From Tubulanus polymorphus (Eukaryota; Nemertea; Palaeonemertea; Tubulaniformes; Tubulanidae), in contig NC_134035.1 of the NCBI RefSeq assembly GCF_964204645.1, forward strand, positions 5,086,501 through 5,146,500: a stretch of DNA of 60,000 nucleotides, written 5' to 3'. Shown in pieces: positions 1 to 55,849 of the stretch (positions within the stretch are counted from its first letter, which is position 1; every line of letters begins with the position of its first letter). A program made the translations under genes and the position numbers. The notes beneath the pieces are model-generated. The model had not been told where the DNA came from and searched no databases. It saw only the letters and a list, made by a program, of their open reading frames with translations.

Positions 1-38
1 ATACGACTCCTAAGAAATCTTGCAGCACCCACGCGTAA
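1..38 (-). CDS. SPPL2: SPPL2 exon 9 (partial, cut by window start)
   Basis: The acceptor ccttacag is followed by codons for YAWVLQDFLGVV, the conserved YAWVLQD motif just before the helix that leads to the catalytic YD aspartate. The exon runs off the window. Confidence 0.88.
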
Positions 39-3000
39 CTGTAAGGAAAATGTACACAATGAAGTTACGAGTCATCTAAATACCTTCGAATCAAACTCTA
101 ATGACTATTTCAACTTGACTTGAGACGACATTGGGTGTTCCTAGCTCAAGTCAGTTTTATTGGAACATACCTGATAAAAGTCATAATGGCACCAGAATGG
201 AGTGGCAGTTAAACGAAAACACCATTTTTTTAATCCATTCAACGCTGTATTGAAAGGATTAGAAAAAAGTCTTCATTGAAAGGGGTTGAATTGAGAAAAG
301 TGACTCCATGATTTGAATGTTTAACAATGCGTTTCCATGCCTATATGCCATAATTTTTCATAATTTGAAAAAAACTTCAGTTGGTGGGCATGGAGACATA
401 TCGGTAAACTTTATTTAGACAAGAAAATGTTGTCTCTTCTATCATGCAACCCCCGTCAATGAAGACTGGTTTGCTATCCTTCAATACAATGTTTTAGTCC
501 TATAAAGACTTTTATCAGGTATGTTCTAACAAAACTGGCTGAGCTAGGCCCACCTGATGTCCTTTCAAGAAAAGCTGAAATAGCCGTTAGCAATATCAAA
601 GTTATCTCTATGCTGACCTCGCGTGACGTTCTATAGCCCACCATATAACTATAGCACCTGCAACTATGAGCAGAGCTATACTTCTGTATTCCGGACGCTG
701 AGATAACAGTGGAATCGGATTAGCCGGTATCCTACAATACAAAATAGTATAATTACACTCTTAATCCTATAATCCTCTTTAATCCGTTAATTCTTCTTGA
801 ATAGTTTTCACCTCTGAGCACCGCACGGTAGTCTATCAACTAGCGGTTTAAACGACGCATGCAAAGACGCCCACGTGCCGATACAAAACAGACCAATCAC
901 AACATACACTGAAATACAGAAATCAGATCAAGGAAATAGTCAATATTACTCAGTTATTTGTAACAGATATAGATAGATAATTGGGAGGGGGGATTGGGGG
1001 GCAGCACATACCTAAATAGTCGTAGAAGAAATAAAGCGAAACAAGCATCGCTATCATCATGATCACTAATACAATCACTATTTTCGGCCCGATGTCCAAC
1101 GTGTTTTCGGGCTCTTCATCGGAGCCACGAGATATCGGAGCCGTTTCTGAACCCGGCCGATGCTGTCGCGCTAACTGCTTACGAACATACCTGAAAGATT
1201 AAGTCATTCGTTCAAAGATCAAACAGAGTTCAAGTTCTAAGTCATGAATAAAGCGGAGGAGATAATAAGCTGCAATCCTTTGGAAAGTAGATTGTACTGA
1301 GACGTAAACTAAACTTGTTTTGACGCCTATCATAGGGTAGTTAAAGACCAACTTTATAAACTTTGGCCCATCTCATCCAGGACCCAGTTCTACGGTTGTT
1401 ATATAGGCCTATGATTCTAGAGTCCAAATGTTGGAAATTAACTCATGTCAAGAGTAAAACTAAATAGTAACAATTTATCATTCTTAGGTGCTTTACATTT
1501 AAACAATCTCTAAGCTCTTTACAAAATATGATTTTTTTCCTAATCATAAAATTCTTTGAATCAACTTCGTAACTGAGAACAGTAAAATTTTGATGAAAGA
1601 CCAAACAACACTCTTAGAAGGGATCAAAGTGTTTTCTAGTAACTAGACAGATTCAGGGTTCGCTGTACGTACTGTTTGTGTTTAACGTGTCCAGACCAGT
1701 ATCCACCGACGACCACAGTACCCACCGCCAGCAACCAGATCAGTAACAGATTATAATCAACCCGAGGCGTCTCCGGTGCGAACATGCGTACGATGACATC
1801 GTTACCAAATGACTACATTAAAAAACACCAGTTAAACAGAATCGTAAAATAATGAACAGAGGCTATTATCAAATACCGGGGTCAGCGTTACCTGTATAGT
1901 GGTGTAATCAGTGTACGCGATTAAACCTACAGTTATGTTGACATCCGCGTAATGTGACGATGTATTAGCGCGTGGTTCACCCTTAAAATACACAAAAATG
2001 TATTTCATTAATTTGAAACACATTTAATGAGGATACAGATTTCTGTTTTGTTGACTGAGGAATCTAATAAAAGACTGTTATCACTAAGAGAACAGCCACA
2101 GGCCCACAAATTCCAGGTTCAGTTGCCCAGTTATGATTTAAGCCGAAAAGTGGTCTGAAATCTTATGAAGATTGGCTATAGAACTAAGACGATCTTGGAC
2201 TGGTCTTAAATCCAAGGCATGCAACTAGTCTGGGGCCGGTTCCATGGTCAAGACTCATAAGATAGGTCTTAAGTTGTTAAATTAGCTTCAGAACTCAGGT
2301 GGTCTTAGACTGGTCTTAAGTCTAAGCCCTGACGTTGGAACTGGCCCCTGTAGACTAAGATTGATAGGACCTGTAACTTATCAGTGCAAAACATTATGGA
2401 TTTAGGGATTTGGCATTTCAGAAACCTTACCATATCTGTTTTACTGACGATCAGCACACCGGCGCCCCCTGCTGTCTGTATCACATCGGCTTTCTCCGAA
2501 AACGTGCAGTTTCCTCGGGCGACGAACACAACATTGTTGCGTATTTTTTTCGAATCCGGAGGGTCATCGTTGCAGGCGTACCCCGGGTAGATACTCCTCG
2601 TGCTGTAGTTCACCTGTTTGAATTAAGGCAATAAATTAATTCAACGATGAAATCTGATTATTTTTCTAAAATTGGATTAGACCTTTTTTAGCCTAAAAAA
2701 GTAGGCCTACCGCTGCAGATTGCGATGATGGCAAATCCTTGAATTTTGCATTGTACAGAATACAGAATTGACCCTGTTTAGATGGATTGGCTTTACTCCA
2801 TGCATTCAGAACTCCAAACTCAGCCTACAATTAAACGACGAAAGCCAATTACAACTGACCAAACGATGAAAAGTTCGAAAATGAAATTGAAAACAAAAAA
2901 GTTGATAGTGGCAGCAGGCCGATGATGATGAGAATGCGGTTTCTTTTTGGGGTGACGGTGGAAATGATCGGGGATTAATGGGTCGCATTCAAAATGGATC

Positions 3001-3121
3001 AGACGAATTAACTCAATGTTTAGTTTTGAATTGTAGAATAATTTACCTCAGAAAGCGTCATGAATGACGCCAAAAAGACGATTATCACACCGTAGTAAAC
3101 ATGTTTACAGCTAGCTGTCAT
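1..3121 (-). CDS. SPPL2: Signal peptide peptidase-like 2 (SPPL2), 5' part, nine exons, truncated by window edge
   Basis: SPPL2 is a GxGD-type intramembrane aspartyl protease of endosomes, lysosomes and plasma membrane that cuts type II membrane proteins. I assembled nine minus-strand exons in frame: 3121-3047, 2824-2711, 2613-2431, 1981-1892, 1812-1673, 1190-1012, 908-812, 731-618 and 38-1, giving 1030 nt or about 343 residues. All eight junctions use AG acceptors and GT donors. Visible in order: hydrophobic signal peptide (residues 1-25), luminal PA domain (about 26-165) with VFVARGNCTFSEKA, GGAGVLIVS and GLIAYTDY, N-glycosylation sequons (NYS, NCT, NTS, NIT), TM1 (about 175-193, VGTVVVGGYW), a charged loop, TM2 (about 238-257), TM3 (YVVIGLF) and a further helix. 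The last fragment, YAWVLQDFLG, leads into the catalytic half, which lies outside the window, so catalytic residues cannot be checked. The PA domain excludes SPP and SPPL3. Whether it is nearer SPPL2A or SPPL2B cannot be said; invertebrates usually have a single SPPL2. The start ATG heads a clean signal peptide. Confidence 0.93.
128..562. repeat. Long diverged inverted repeat (foldback element) in SPPL2 intron 8
   Basis: The left arm (about 128-345) and right arm (about 378-562) are reverse complements with indels. Shared blocks include CATACCTGATAAAAGTC (17 nt identical), TGTATTGAA-GGA, AGTCTTCATTGA followed by GGGGTTG, and TCCATGCC near the centre. The loop is short, so this is a near-complete palindrome of about 435 bp, typical of a non-autonomous foldback element. 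Confidence 0.75.
618..731 (-). CDS. SPPL2: SPPL2 exon 8 (loop and next helix)
   Basis: 114 nt, acceptor attgtag, donor gtcagc. It encodes IPLLSQRPEYRSIALLI and a helix ending VIWWAIERH, consistent with the RPxxR...VVWxxxR segment of SPPL2. Confidence 0.9.
812..908 (-). CDS. SPPL2: SPPL2 exon 7 (TM3)
   Basis: 97 nt, acceptor tatttcag, donor gtgaaa. It encodes VYVVIGLFCIGTWASL and a short loop ending VDRLPCGAQ, a close match to the human TM3 and loop. Confidence 0.92.
1012..1190 (-). CDS. SPPL2: SPPL2 exon 6 (cytosolic loop and TM2)
   Basis: 179 nt, acceptor ctttcag, donor gtatgtg. It encodes a charged loop (GSDEEPEN) and then TM2, ending SLYFFYDYL, matching the family's LLYYFYDLLVY. Confidence 0.92.
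1673..1812 (-). CDS. SPPL2: SPPL2 exon 5 (first transmembrane helix)
   Basis: 140 nt, entering in phase 0 and leaving after two bases of a codon. It encodes VDYNLLLIWLLAVGTVVVGG and YWSG, which is TM1 with the characteristic AVGTVxxGGYW motif. The donor is read as CA|gtacgt. The split Gln codon is completed by the next exon. Confidence 0.88.
1892..1981 (-). CDS. SPPL2: SPPL2 exon 4 (end of PA domain)
   Basis: 30 codons, phase 0 at both ends, acceptor attttaag and donor gtaacg. VGLIAYTDYTTIQ corresponds to the family's IPVALLSYKDMLD segment. It has two N-glycosylation sequons. Confidence 0.9.
2155..2350. repeat. Dispersed GGTCTTAAG-type repeat in SPPL2 intron 3
   Basis: Repeated motifs GACTGGTCTTAA, GTTAGATTGGCT-like and ATAGAACTAA occur two to three times. 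The same wording recurs as longer arrays at 38045-38440 and 53220-53405, so it is a dispersed repeat family of this genome. Confidence 0.6.
2431..2613 (-). CDS. SPPL2: SPPL2 exon 3 (PA domain core)
   Basis: 61 codons, phase 0 at both ends, acceptor caaacag and donor gtaagg. It carries VVFVARGNCTFSEKADVIQ followed by GAGVLIVS, the conserved PA core of SPPL2 proteins. Confidence 0.95.
2711..2824 (-). CDS. SPPL2: SPPL2 exon 2 (start of PA region)
   Basis: 38 codons, phase 0 at both ends, acceptor tgtag and donor gtaggc. It contains QFCILYNAKFKDLP, which matches the family signature CILYNPxWxxLP that precedes the PA domain core. Confidence 0.88.
3047..3121 (-). CDS. SPPL2: SPPL2 exon 1 (signal peptide)
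   Basis: 25 codons from the ATG at 3121 to a GAG|gtaaat donor. The product has a basic start (MTASCKH) and a hydrophobic core (VIIVFLASF), a classic cleavable signal. It ends in phase 0. Confidence 0.88.
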
Positions 3122-4694
3122 TTTGTAGTAAATAAACTAGCGCCGTCTTGTGCTGCCACCTAGAAATTAGTCAATTATCATTTGCATGGTAAGACATCAC
3201 ATAATTGCAAAATAATATTAGCAATATGAGGAAAGCTATGAAAACGTGTCATAACCAACAAAGCTGTTCAAATTGCTTTGACTTGAGATATCTCATTATT
3301 TGTACAATAAATTTAAATTGATTTCGGAGCATTCCTCACCGAAAGTCGCAAGATTGTGTCGCGTAAAAATCTGAATTACGGAATCGACTAATAAACTATA
3401 TCAGCGTATCTAAAATATTAGATTGGAAACTACAAAACCTAAATAAAATGTATGGAAATATTCTTTAGATAACTATTATTGATAATTATTGTTTTTTATA
3501 GATCGAATTAAGGATTAATCGATTTATCCTATCGTAGGCTGATTTCTGCGCGACAGGATCGCGATGCTCTGACCTAATTCGGGGCGGAGAAAATGGCTTC
3601 CTGAAGAAGAACAGCAAAAACTGCGGTCGAAATGACGTCCAAATCGTCGCGTTAAACGAATACCGACAACTCCAACCGATATCCGAACTGACCGAGGATA
3701 AGCCAGGTTATTTGTGTAAATGAAAATGTCGATTCTATGACGGCAGCTGATCGAATTTAGAGCCGTTTTCCAGGCGAAATATAAGAGACAATTTTGAACT
3801 GTCAAATTTTGTGGCCCGACAGTCCAGTGAGTTTTTGGGAGGTATATTTACACAAAGTCCAGGCTTTTATCATATGAGGTTAATAATCAGTTTATAACCT
3901 TCATCTCATGCGTCCATTCGTTATATAGATTGCACTGATTTTAATATTTTCAGGGTTTAGTCTGAGGAGGTAGGGTTGGTTGGGTTGGTTTGGTTAAGGG
4001 TTTTGAATTTGATTTTAGGATACACAACAGTTATTTTACTGGTTGGGGAGGATAAAAGTGCGTCTAAGGGAAGGTTATGGGTGTGAGTTTGAAGATAAAT
4101 AGAGAGGGTTTGGGATACATTAAGCATTTATATGTAAGCATTAGGGGTAAGTCTCAAAAAAAGGGTTCAGATTATGGGTTTAAAAGGTAGGGGGAAGGGC
4201 ATAGATATCCAGGTTTAAGATAAGTAAGGCATACTAAGGGTAGGGGTAAGATAAGACTAGTATAGGGCAAGGAGCATAGGTATCCGGGTTAAAGAGGGGT
4301 TACTAAGGGTAGCGGTAAGACTAGTTTAGGATAAGGGTGGTAAAGTTAAGATTTAGATTATACGCGTTTGTATTTTATGATTTTAGCGCGCAGAGGAAAA
4401 TTGACCGAACAACGTTGTGTATCGAAAACAGTCGATCCGTCTGGTGGAGACCTCTAGAGGCGGCGAGTGAAATGAGGCCCGGTCGTCGATACGTGGATCA
4501 ATTTTAAAATCGAACGACTGTTTGAGTTTTGTTTTTTTTCGGATATCGGCGCAATCGGATGCGGAAATTAAAACGCTCGCGTGTGGATTAAAAAACGAAT
4601 TGGATATTATTCGCGTTTCCTATTTTTGGAAACTTACGCGTTTCGAGTGCGAAAATTATACAGAAATCGCGGTTTTTAAGTCTCCGGCCCGAAA
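3122..4694. promoter_or_regulatory. Divergent intergenic / bidirectional promoter region, SPPL2 and liprin-alpha
   Basis: About 1.57 kb separates the two start codons. The part near liprin (about 4380-4694) is CpG-rich and probably contains its 5' UTR. The part near SPPL2 is AT-rich. A purine-rich stretch with short direct repeats (AAGGGTAGGGGTAAGA and GGCATAGGTATCC-like, about 75 bp period) lies at 4185-4345, and GGTTGGTTGGGTTGG at about 3975. No TATA box can be assigned. The promoter role is inferred from gene orientation. Confidence 0.5.
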
Positions 4695-50251
<45,557 letters not shown>

Positions 50252-51051
50252 TGAAAGGGAATGAGGAATTTTGTAAAAAAGAGATGAAAATCCGAGAAGA
50301 GTTAGGGAAATATGTTGACATACCTAGATCATGCGTAAAATCAAACAGTTTGCATTTATGTCTCAGGTAGTTGACCATGTTAATTGATTGGATTATTTTC
50401 AGATCAAGTCAGGGAAATAAACGTGCTTGTCAAGGAATAGTCAGGCAAAAGTCAGGGGAAAAGCAAGTCGAATAAAAGTGGCCACCCTGTCCTATTGCCC
50501 TTGACCTCTTCCCTTGCTCCCTCCCGGTCTGCCTTTCAAGACTGCTTCAGGTATTCAACCCCAACATCCAGCAGGACGTTTTCAAGACCTCCTGAGGTGT
50601 TCGACCCCCACATCCACTAGGACGTGGTCAACAATACCCAACTACCTTATTGAGACGAATCGTTGCAGTTGTTGCGCAGTGAAGGTATATCCCAGTCAGT
50701 TGCGTAGACAGGTTGTACGTGTTTAAGGTCATTGGTCGACTACACCGCGTGCTGCCTTAATAGCTTCATCGAATTACGGTTGGATTACGGTAATCCTATT
50801 GGTAATCCTATCAGCACCAGGGAGTTCGTGTATGCGATGAAATTGCACTAAGTGGTCTTAATCCCGTGTGTTCGTCGTGAAGATGTTTTTACCTTGATCA
50901 AGATTGAGAAGCTACTGAACTCGGACGAACAACCTATTTGCGGTTCAACTTCATTGTCAAGTCGTTAAGGAGAACTGGTTGGCTCCTCTACACAGTTGAA
51001 AATGTGGCTGTTAAAGAATTAGGAAAAATTGGAAATGGCCTAGGCCTAATC

Positions 51052-51312
51052 ACGATTGATAAAACACTATATCCGTGTTGAAGCGATGTAGAGAGAATCC
51101 CACATTAATAACGAAAAGTCCGAATATGTAACTGAAGCTAGTAGCTTATTCAACGCTTCGACTATATCCTAATAGTCATCTTCAGGAATAATTCTTGAAT
51201 AATGTAGTATTCCTGAAGATGACTATTAGGATATAGTCGAAACGTTGAATAAACTGCTAGCTTCAGTTACATTTTCGGATTTTTCGTTATTATTGTGGGA
51301 TTCTCTCTACAT
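51052..51312 (+). mobile_element. Foldback element with CTGAAGATGAC hairpin, copy 3 (best preserved)
   Basis: Arms of about 100 bp (51086-51187 and 51210-51312) are almost perfect inverse copies: ATGTAGAGAGAATCCCAC against GTGGGATTCTCTCTACAT outside, and GACTATATCCTAATAGTCAT against its complement inside. A 12-bp direct repeat, CCTAGGCCTAAT, lies on both sides (51039 and 51315), possibly a target duplication, although that word is common here. Confidence 0.9.
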
Positions 51313-51734
51313 GACCTAGGCCTAATAGACTACACCCTCTAGTCAAATTTAACCCCATTGAGACTGATGAGCTGTTAAGTCTAGTCTATCCATTAGTGTT
51401 CTTTCAATTTGCCACGTTTGATCCGTCTTCTAAACAAAGCTGAAGTCTTTGTAAAACAAATATGTTGTCGTTTTTCGAAAGTAATTAGACACCTTATCGG
51501 AACTAATGGTTGATTTGGGTTCATCGAATGGACAACGGTAGACTGAACATCTATTCTTTACTATGAAGAACGTAAAGTCGACGTCACTGGAGTTAGAAAG
51601 AGTTACATCAAACGACTCAGAGATTGACGTCTGCTGACACGACAACGAGATCGCTCGTGCGAGAAGATTTCCTCGTCGCGGTGTTAACTAAAATACCGGT
51701 TTCATATTGACATCACTGACATTAAAGTCGTGAT

Positions 51735-51782
51735 TGTCAGAGAGCTCTCTCTCTTTCTCTCTCTCTCGCGCGCTCTTGCTCT
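51735..51782. repeat. CT microsatellite
   Basis: GAGCTCTCTCTCTTTCTCTC followed by TCTCTCGCGCGCTC. Confidence 0.85.
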
Positions 51783-51959
51783 ATAATATCCATCAGGTAG
51801 AGAATCAAAGTGATGCATAAACGTTAAAAAAAAGAATTGTTTTCGCGTTGTGTCACGTCGAGTTTGTTGTGGTTCATAGAGACTATTAGTGGTTAACATT
51901 TGTGCCATTTTTTTGTTTTGATTCGCTGGCTACAATTACAGAGTGAACAGACTCCAGCG

Positions 51960-52200
51960 TGATTCAAAAACTGTCCGTCTTGGCATGTTTCGAACCAGAT
52001 GACACCGTGTGACTGTGACAACTAGTAAACAGTGATTTGAACCTGATGGCTTTGTGAGAAACTGACAGTACAAACTCGCGTCCTGATAGACCTTCTTGCT
52101 CGCAGTAATTTGAACCCGGTGGCCGTGTGTCAACTCGGTAACAGGATGCTGCTCTTGTTCACCCATCCTCCCTCTCAGGGATTCGAACTTGATGGTATTG
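51960..52200 (-). repeat. B-box repeat units, minus orientation
   Basis: On the minus strand four motifs of the type CCATCAGGTTCAAATC, ACCGGGTTCAAATTAC and CATCAAGTTCGAATCCCT recur about every 60-75 bp. The outermost is followed by GAGAGGGAGGA as in the array at 39885-40290. The minus frame across it is not a gene. Confidence 0.6.
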
Positions 52201-52254
52201 TGTTACCCTCTCACGTTACCTTTCTCTACTAGGCTGGGTCCACGATGGCAGGAT

Positions 52255-52320
52255 TTGCTTATGTGGCTCAGTCCCGCAATTCCGCCGGGTTCAAATCCCC
52301 GCAAAAGAGAATGGGTCTAT
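52255..52320 (+). mobile_element. Single tRNA-like B-box unit
   Basis: TTATGTGGCTCAGTCCCGCA then CCGCCGGGTTCAAATCCCCG. Same layout as the other units: A box-like TGGCTCAG and B box about 20 nt downstream. It is too short for a tRNA. Confidence 0.55.
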
Positions 52321-52349
52321 ATACTATGGCATGCAGGGACACATTTTAA

Positions 52350-52350
52350 C

Positions 52351-52405
<55 letters not shown>
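52350..52405. repeat. (AT)n microsatellite
   Basis: About 27 uninterrupted TA steps. Confidence 0.97.
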
Positions 52406-52406
<1 letters not shown>

Positions 52407-53219
52407 TAATATTTCTTGATATATTCGCCATTCTGCAGAAATCTCGATACATCAAGTATTAAAAAAACTAGACATTGAGTTGCTTAGTTTTGAGGCAATT
52501 TCGAGTATCTGGTCTGATAGTGCAGTGGTTTATTTGTTTGTAATGATTAATCGCAACAGTTTGATGCTGATCGACTGTTATTGTGAAAAAATGGAATTAC
52601 GCGACAAAATATGAAAATCGTTTTCGTTTAAACGATGACAATTCATATATTTTTTTTCTGAAATCAACACTAACCGAAGCTGGTTTGATCCATTAGAAAT
52701 ATTTCCCTCGGGTGTCTGCGCCGGGGAAACATGTACTCTAAATTATAATTATGAAAGCAGATATATTAGAATTTTTAATGCAATCAGGCCCGAGTTAATT
52801 ATCTATTGAGGCAAATGTAAATTTTCATCGTAAAGTATCAAAAGTCCAGGGGCTGAAGGGAGGGGTACCAGGTTGAAATGTCTGTTTAAAAAAATGTGAT
52901 TCTTTTTAACCCGAGTACACTTACTCAAATGAAACAAAATAGCAAACTCCGGCCTCCCTCCAGCCTCGCTATAGCCTTACTGATGAATTTATTCAAGTTT
53001 AGCATTCGCAGAGATTAACAAATATAGATGACTCTGACGCCACCTATCCACTACAGACGGAATTACGCTCTTCATCGTTAATTGATTTATTTCCGTGTGT
53101 AGAGTGAATCTACCCTGAATTCATTCATTCAGAGACAAATAATAAAACATTTAGGGGATTTGTCAGTGGCCCTGTTGTTTATGTATGTATATTCGTGTTT
53201 ACCTGGTCGTGTTAGAATG

Positions 53220-53405
53220 TCTCTTATCGCAGGGTCTTAGATACAAGTGTTTGAACCTAAACGCACTTATACTGGTCTTAGATATATACGTAAGAACCCA
53301 CATGCACTTAGTCTGATCTTGGATTCACGTGTTAGAACCAAAATGCACTTAGACTGATCTTAGATATATGCATTAGAACCAAAATGCACTTAAACTGGCT
53401 TAAAC
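53220..53405. repeat. About 47-bp repeat, TTAGAACCAAAATGCACTTAGACTGG type
   Basis: Four units, related to the array at 38045-38440 (AGAACCAAAATGCACTTAGA is shared). Confidence 0.82.
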
Positions 53406-53619
53406 CTCAATTCTTGTCCAAAAGAGTAGTAAATATTTATGGTTCGTATCCATTGATTAGTCATTAATGATATGCCCACTGACTACTAGCTCCTAACATT
53501 GAATATGTAATGTTGTTCTGTTGTCGGTGTCTCGGTCAAGTGTCAACGTTTACCATGAATGGTTAATTATTTTCATCAAGGGAGTGCCACTTCTACTGTG
53601 TATGTGTATTGATTACACG

Positions 53620-54180
53620 CTATCTTACTATTCCTTACCTCTCACTTCCTCTTCCCACCCTCTCTCCAAATCTCCCTTACCTCATCATCCCTTCTATGTC
53701 TATTACTCCATTCTCTTTCATTTCCATTCTCTATCCACCCTCTCACAATCTCACGTACTTCCATCCCATCTATGTCTATTGCTCCATTTTCTTTCCTAGC
53801 TCTCAGCTCCTCTTTCCACCCACTCTCCCCAAATAACCCTTACCTCATCAACCCTTCTATGTCTATTACTCCATTCTCTTCCATTTCCTCCCTTTCCCTC
53901 TATCCGCCCTCTCTCCCAATCTCCAACCTCCATCCTGCTTATGTCCATTACCCCATTTTCTTCCCTACCTCTCACTTCCTCTTTGCACCATCTCTTTCCA
54001 AATCTCTCTCATCTTCACATCCCTTCTATATCTATTACCCCATTCTCTTCCATTTCCTCCCTCTATCCAACCTCTCCCAATGTCTTACTTTCATCCCTTC
54101 TATGCCTATTACTCAATTCTCTTCTTGTTCTCACTTTCTCTCCCTACCCCTTCCTTTTGCTTTCTCTCCCTATTGCCCAC
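53620..54180. repeat. Pyrimidine-rich tandem repeat with CTATGTCTATTACTCCATTCTC
   Basis: Five to six units of about 80-110 bp repeat CCCTTCTATGTCTATTACTC, CATTCTCTTCCATTTC and CACCCTCTCCCAATCTC. The 169-codon frame is repeat translation. Confidence 0.88.
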
Positions 54181-54639
54181 TTGCTCGTTACCATGTTACG
54201 TATAGTCTGACGTTTAATTCCACTAATCCACGTCTAATAGATAACCTCGTAGCCGATGACGACGCAAATGGACAATTCTGAGCAGACGTTGTTCATTGTT
54301 ACAAATGCGTCTAATTCGAAAACGTTTTACTGCATCTTCGCGCAAATGCACACATAAATATAACATCGAGCAGCAGCAGCAGCGACCGGCGACTGCCGCT
54401 ACGATGGGATGACGTTAATTTGATTATCAGACTGATGAGTGCTGCCTCTCCGAGAGACTGTCATCTATCTATTGAAAAACTCGTCCGTCTGGTGCAATCT
54501 CTCGATGTTCTTAATCAAACTGTCCGATCGCGATTAATCATCATAAATAACGATACGACAATTGAAACATACAACGACCGCCGAAGTACGATTTTTGTCA
54601 TCATCTGCGCAATAGTTAGCGTCTGACTGAATCAATGTG

Positions 54640-55005
54640 CCTCGCACTGCACCAGTCACCATCAGCCCATACCAGTGCCTCAGTCTTCATCAGCCCATAT
54701 CAGTGACTCAGTCTTCATCAGCCCATATCAGTGCCTCAGTCTGCATCAGCCCATATCAGTGCCTCAGTCTGCATCAGCCCATATCGGTGCCTCAGTCTTC
54801 ATCAGCCCATATCGGTGCCTCAGTCTTCATCAGCCCATATCAGTGACTCGGTCTTCATCAGCCCATATCAGTGCATCAGTCTGTATCCTTAGGCATCAGC
54901 CCATACCAGTGCCTCGGTCTGCATCAGCCCATATCAGTGCCTCAGTCTGTATCCTTAGTAGTATGCCTCAGACTGCATCAGCCCACATCAGTGTGTGTGG
55001 TGTCT
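54640..55005. repeat. 28-bp minisatellite CAGTCTTCATCAGCCCATATCAGTGCCT type
   Basis: About 12 units with TCTGCATCAG, TCTTCATCAG and TATCGGTG variants. Two longer inserts (TGTATCCTTAG) break the register. Confidence 0.95.
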
Positions 55006-55009
55006 TGTA

Positions 55010-55840
55010 GATAAATTAGCATTATCACAAACACATATATGAATCAATGACCTTGCAATAAGTAGATCTCAATCGGGTATGGAATGTTTCAGCAGCCTCA
55101 GCTGCGTACTGGCATTTCGTTGCATTGTTTAAGAATCAGTCTCCGAAACCAATCTTAGGGTACACAAGATTATTACCTCATAAAAAAGGCTTGTATACCA
55201 ACATTTGGTCCAAATATCCAAAGAGTGAAATTTTTGAATTTGACGTTTAGGATTTAATCTATCTCAATTATATCTATAGAACTCTATCTTACAGTTAAAC
55301 AGTATACGTTGATTCTCTGTGTCTCTATGCGAAGTGAAGCCAAAATTTCATTTAAAAATCACCATGAGAAATATATATCCTCGGTATCTGTATAGATTAT
55401 AGATTAAAATCTACTGTTGAGTGAAATTCTCAACTAAAAGCTGAAACTTGTAAATAATAGATATTTAAGTCATTGATAATGAAGTTAGCGTGCGCGTCTG
55501 CCAGCCCCGGTTGAGTTATACCCTCATGCGTTATCACGATACTGAATACATCTCATTAATACTTATACCATATTTGAGTCAGCTGGAAGTAAGAAAATGT
55601 ATCGAAAAATTATCGCGATAGTGATCGGGACCCATGATTTGACCCTGTCAAAACGATGATTGGATCATCGGTGGTGATTGTCGAGTTTGTTGGGTTCGCC
55701 GGCCTCTCAACCAGATGTTGAGAACCCTCGAACCATTTTGAGGGCTACTTACTGATGCTTCTTCTCGGTGACCGGGTAGAAATGCCATATCTGTTATGAC
55801 CTTTTGAATAAGTCGTCACTCTAGGGAGCTCGTGGTTGGG
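55010..55840. other. Intronic DNA without recognisable gene
   Basis: AT-rich unique sequence. Nothing noticed. Confidence 0.5.
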
Positions 55841-55849
55841 CGGTAAAGA

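Noticed and set aside
53620-54281. 169-codon serine/proline-rich frame
   Set aside because: Lies entirely in a pyrimidine-rich tandem repeat. Several frames are open at once.
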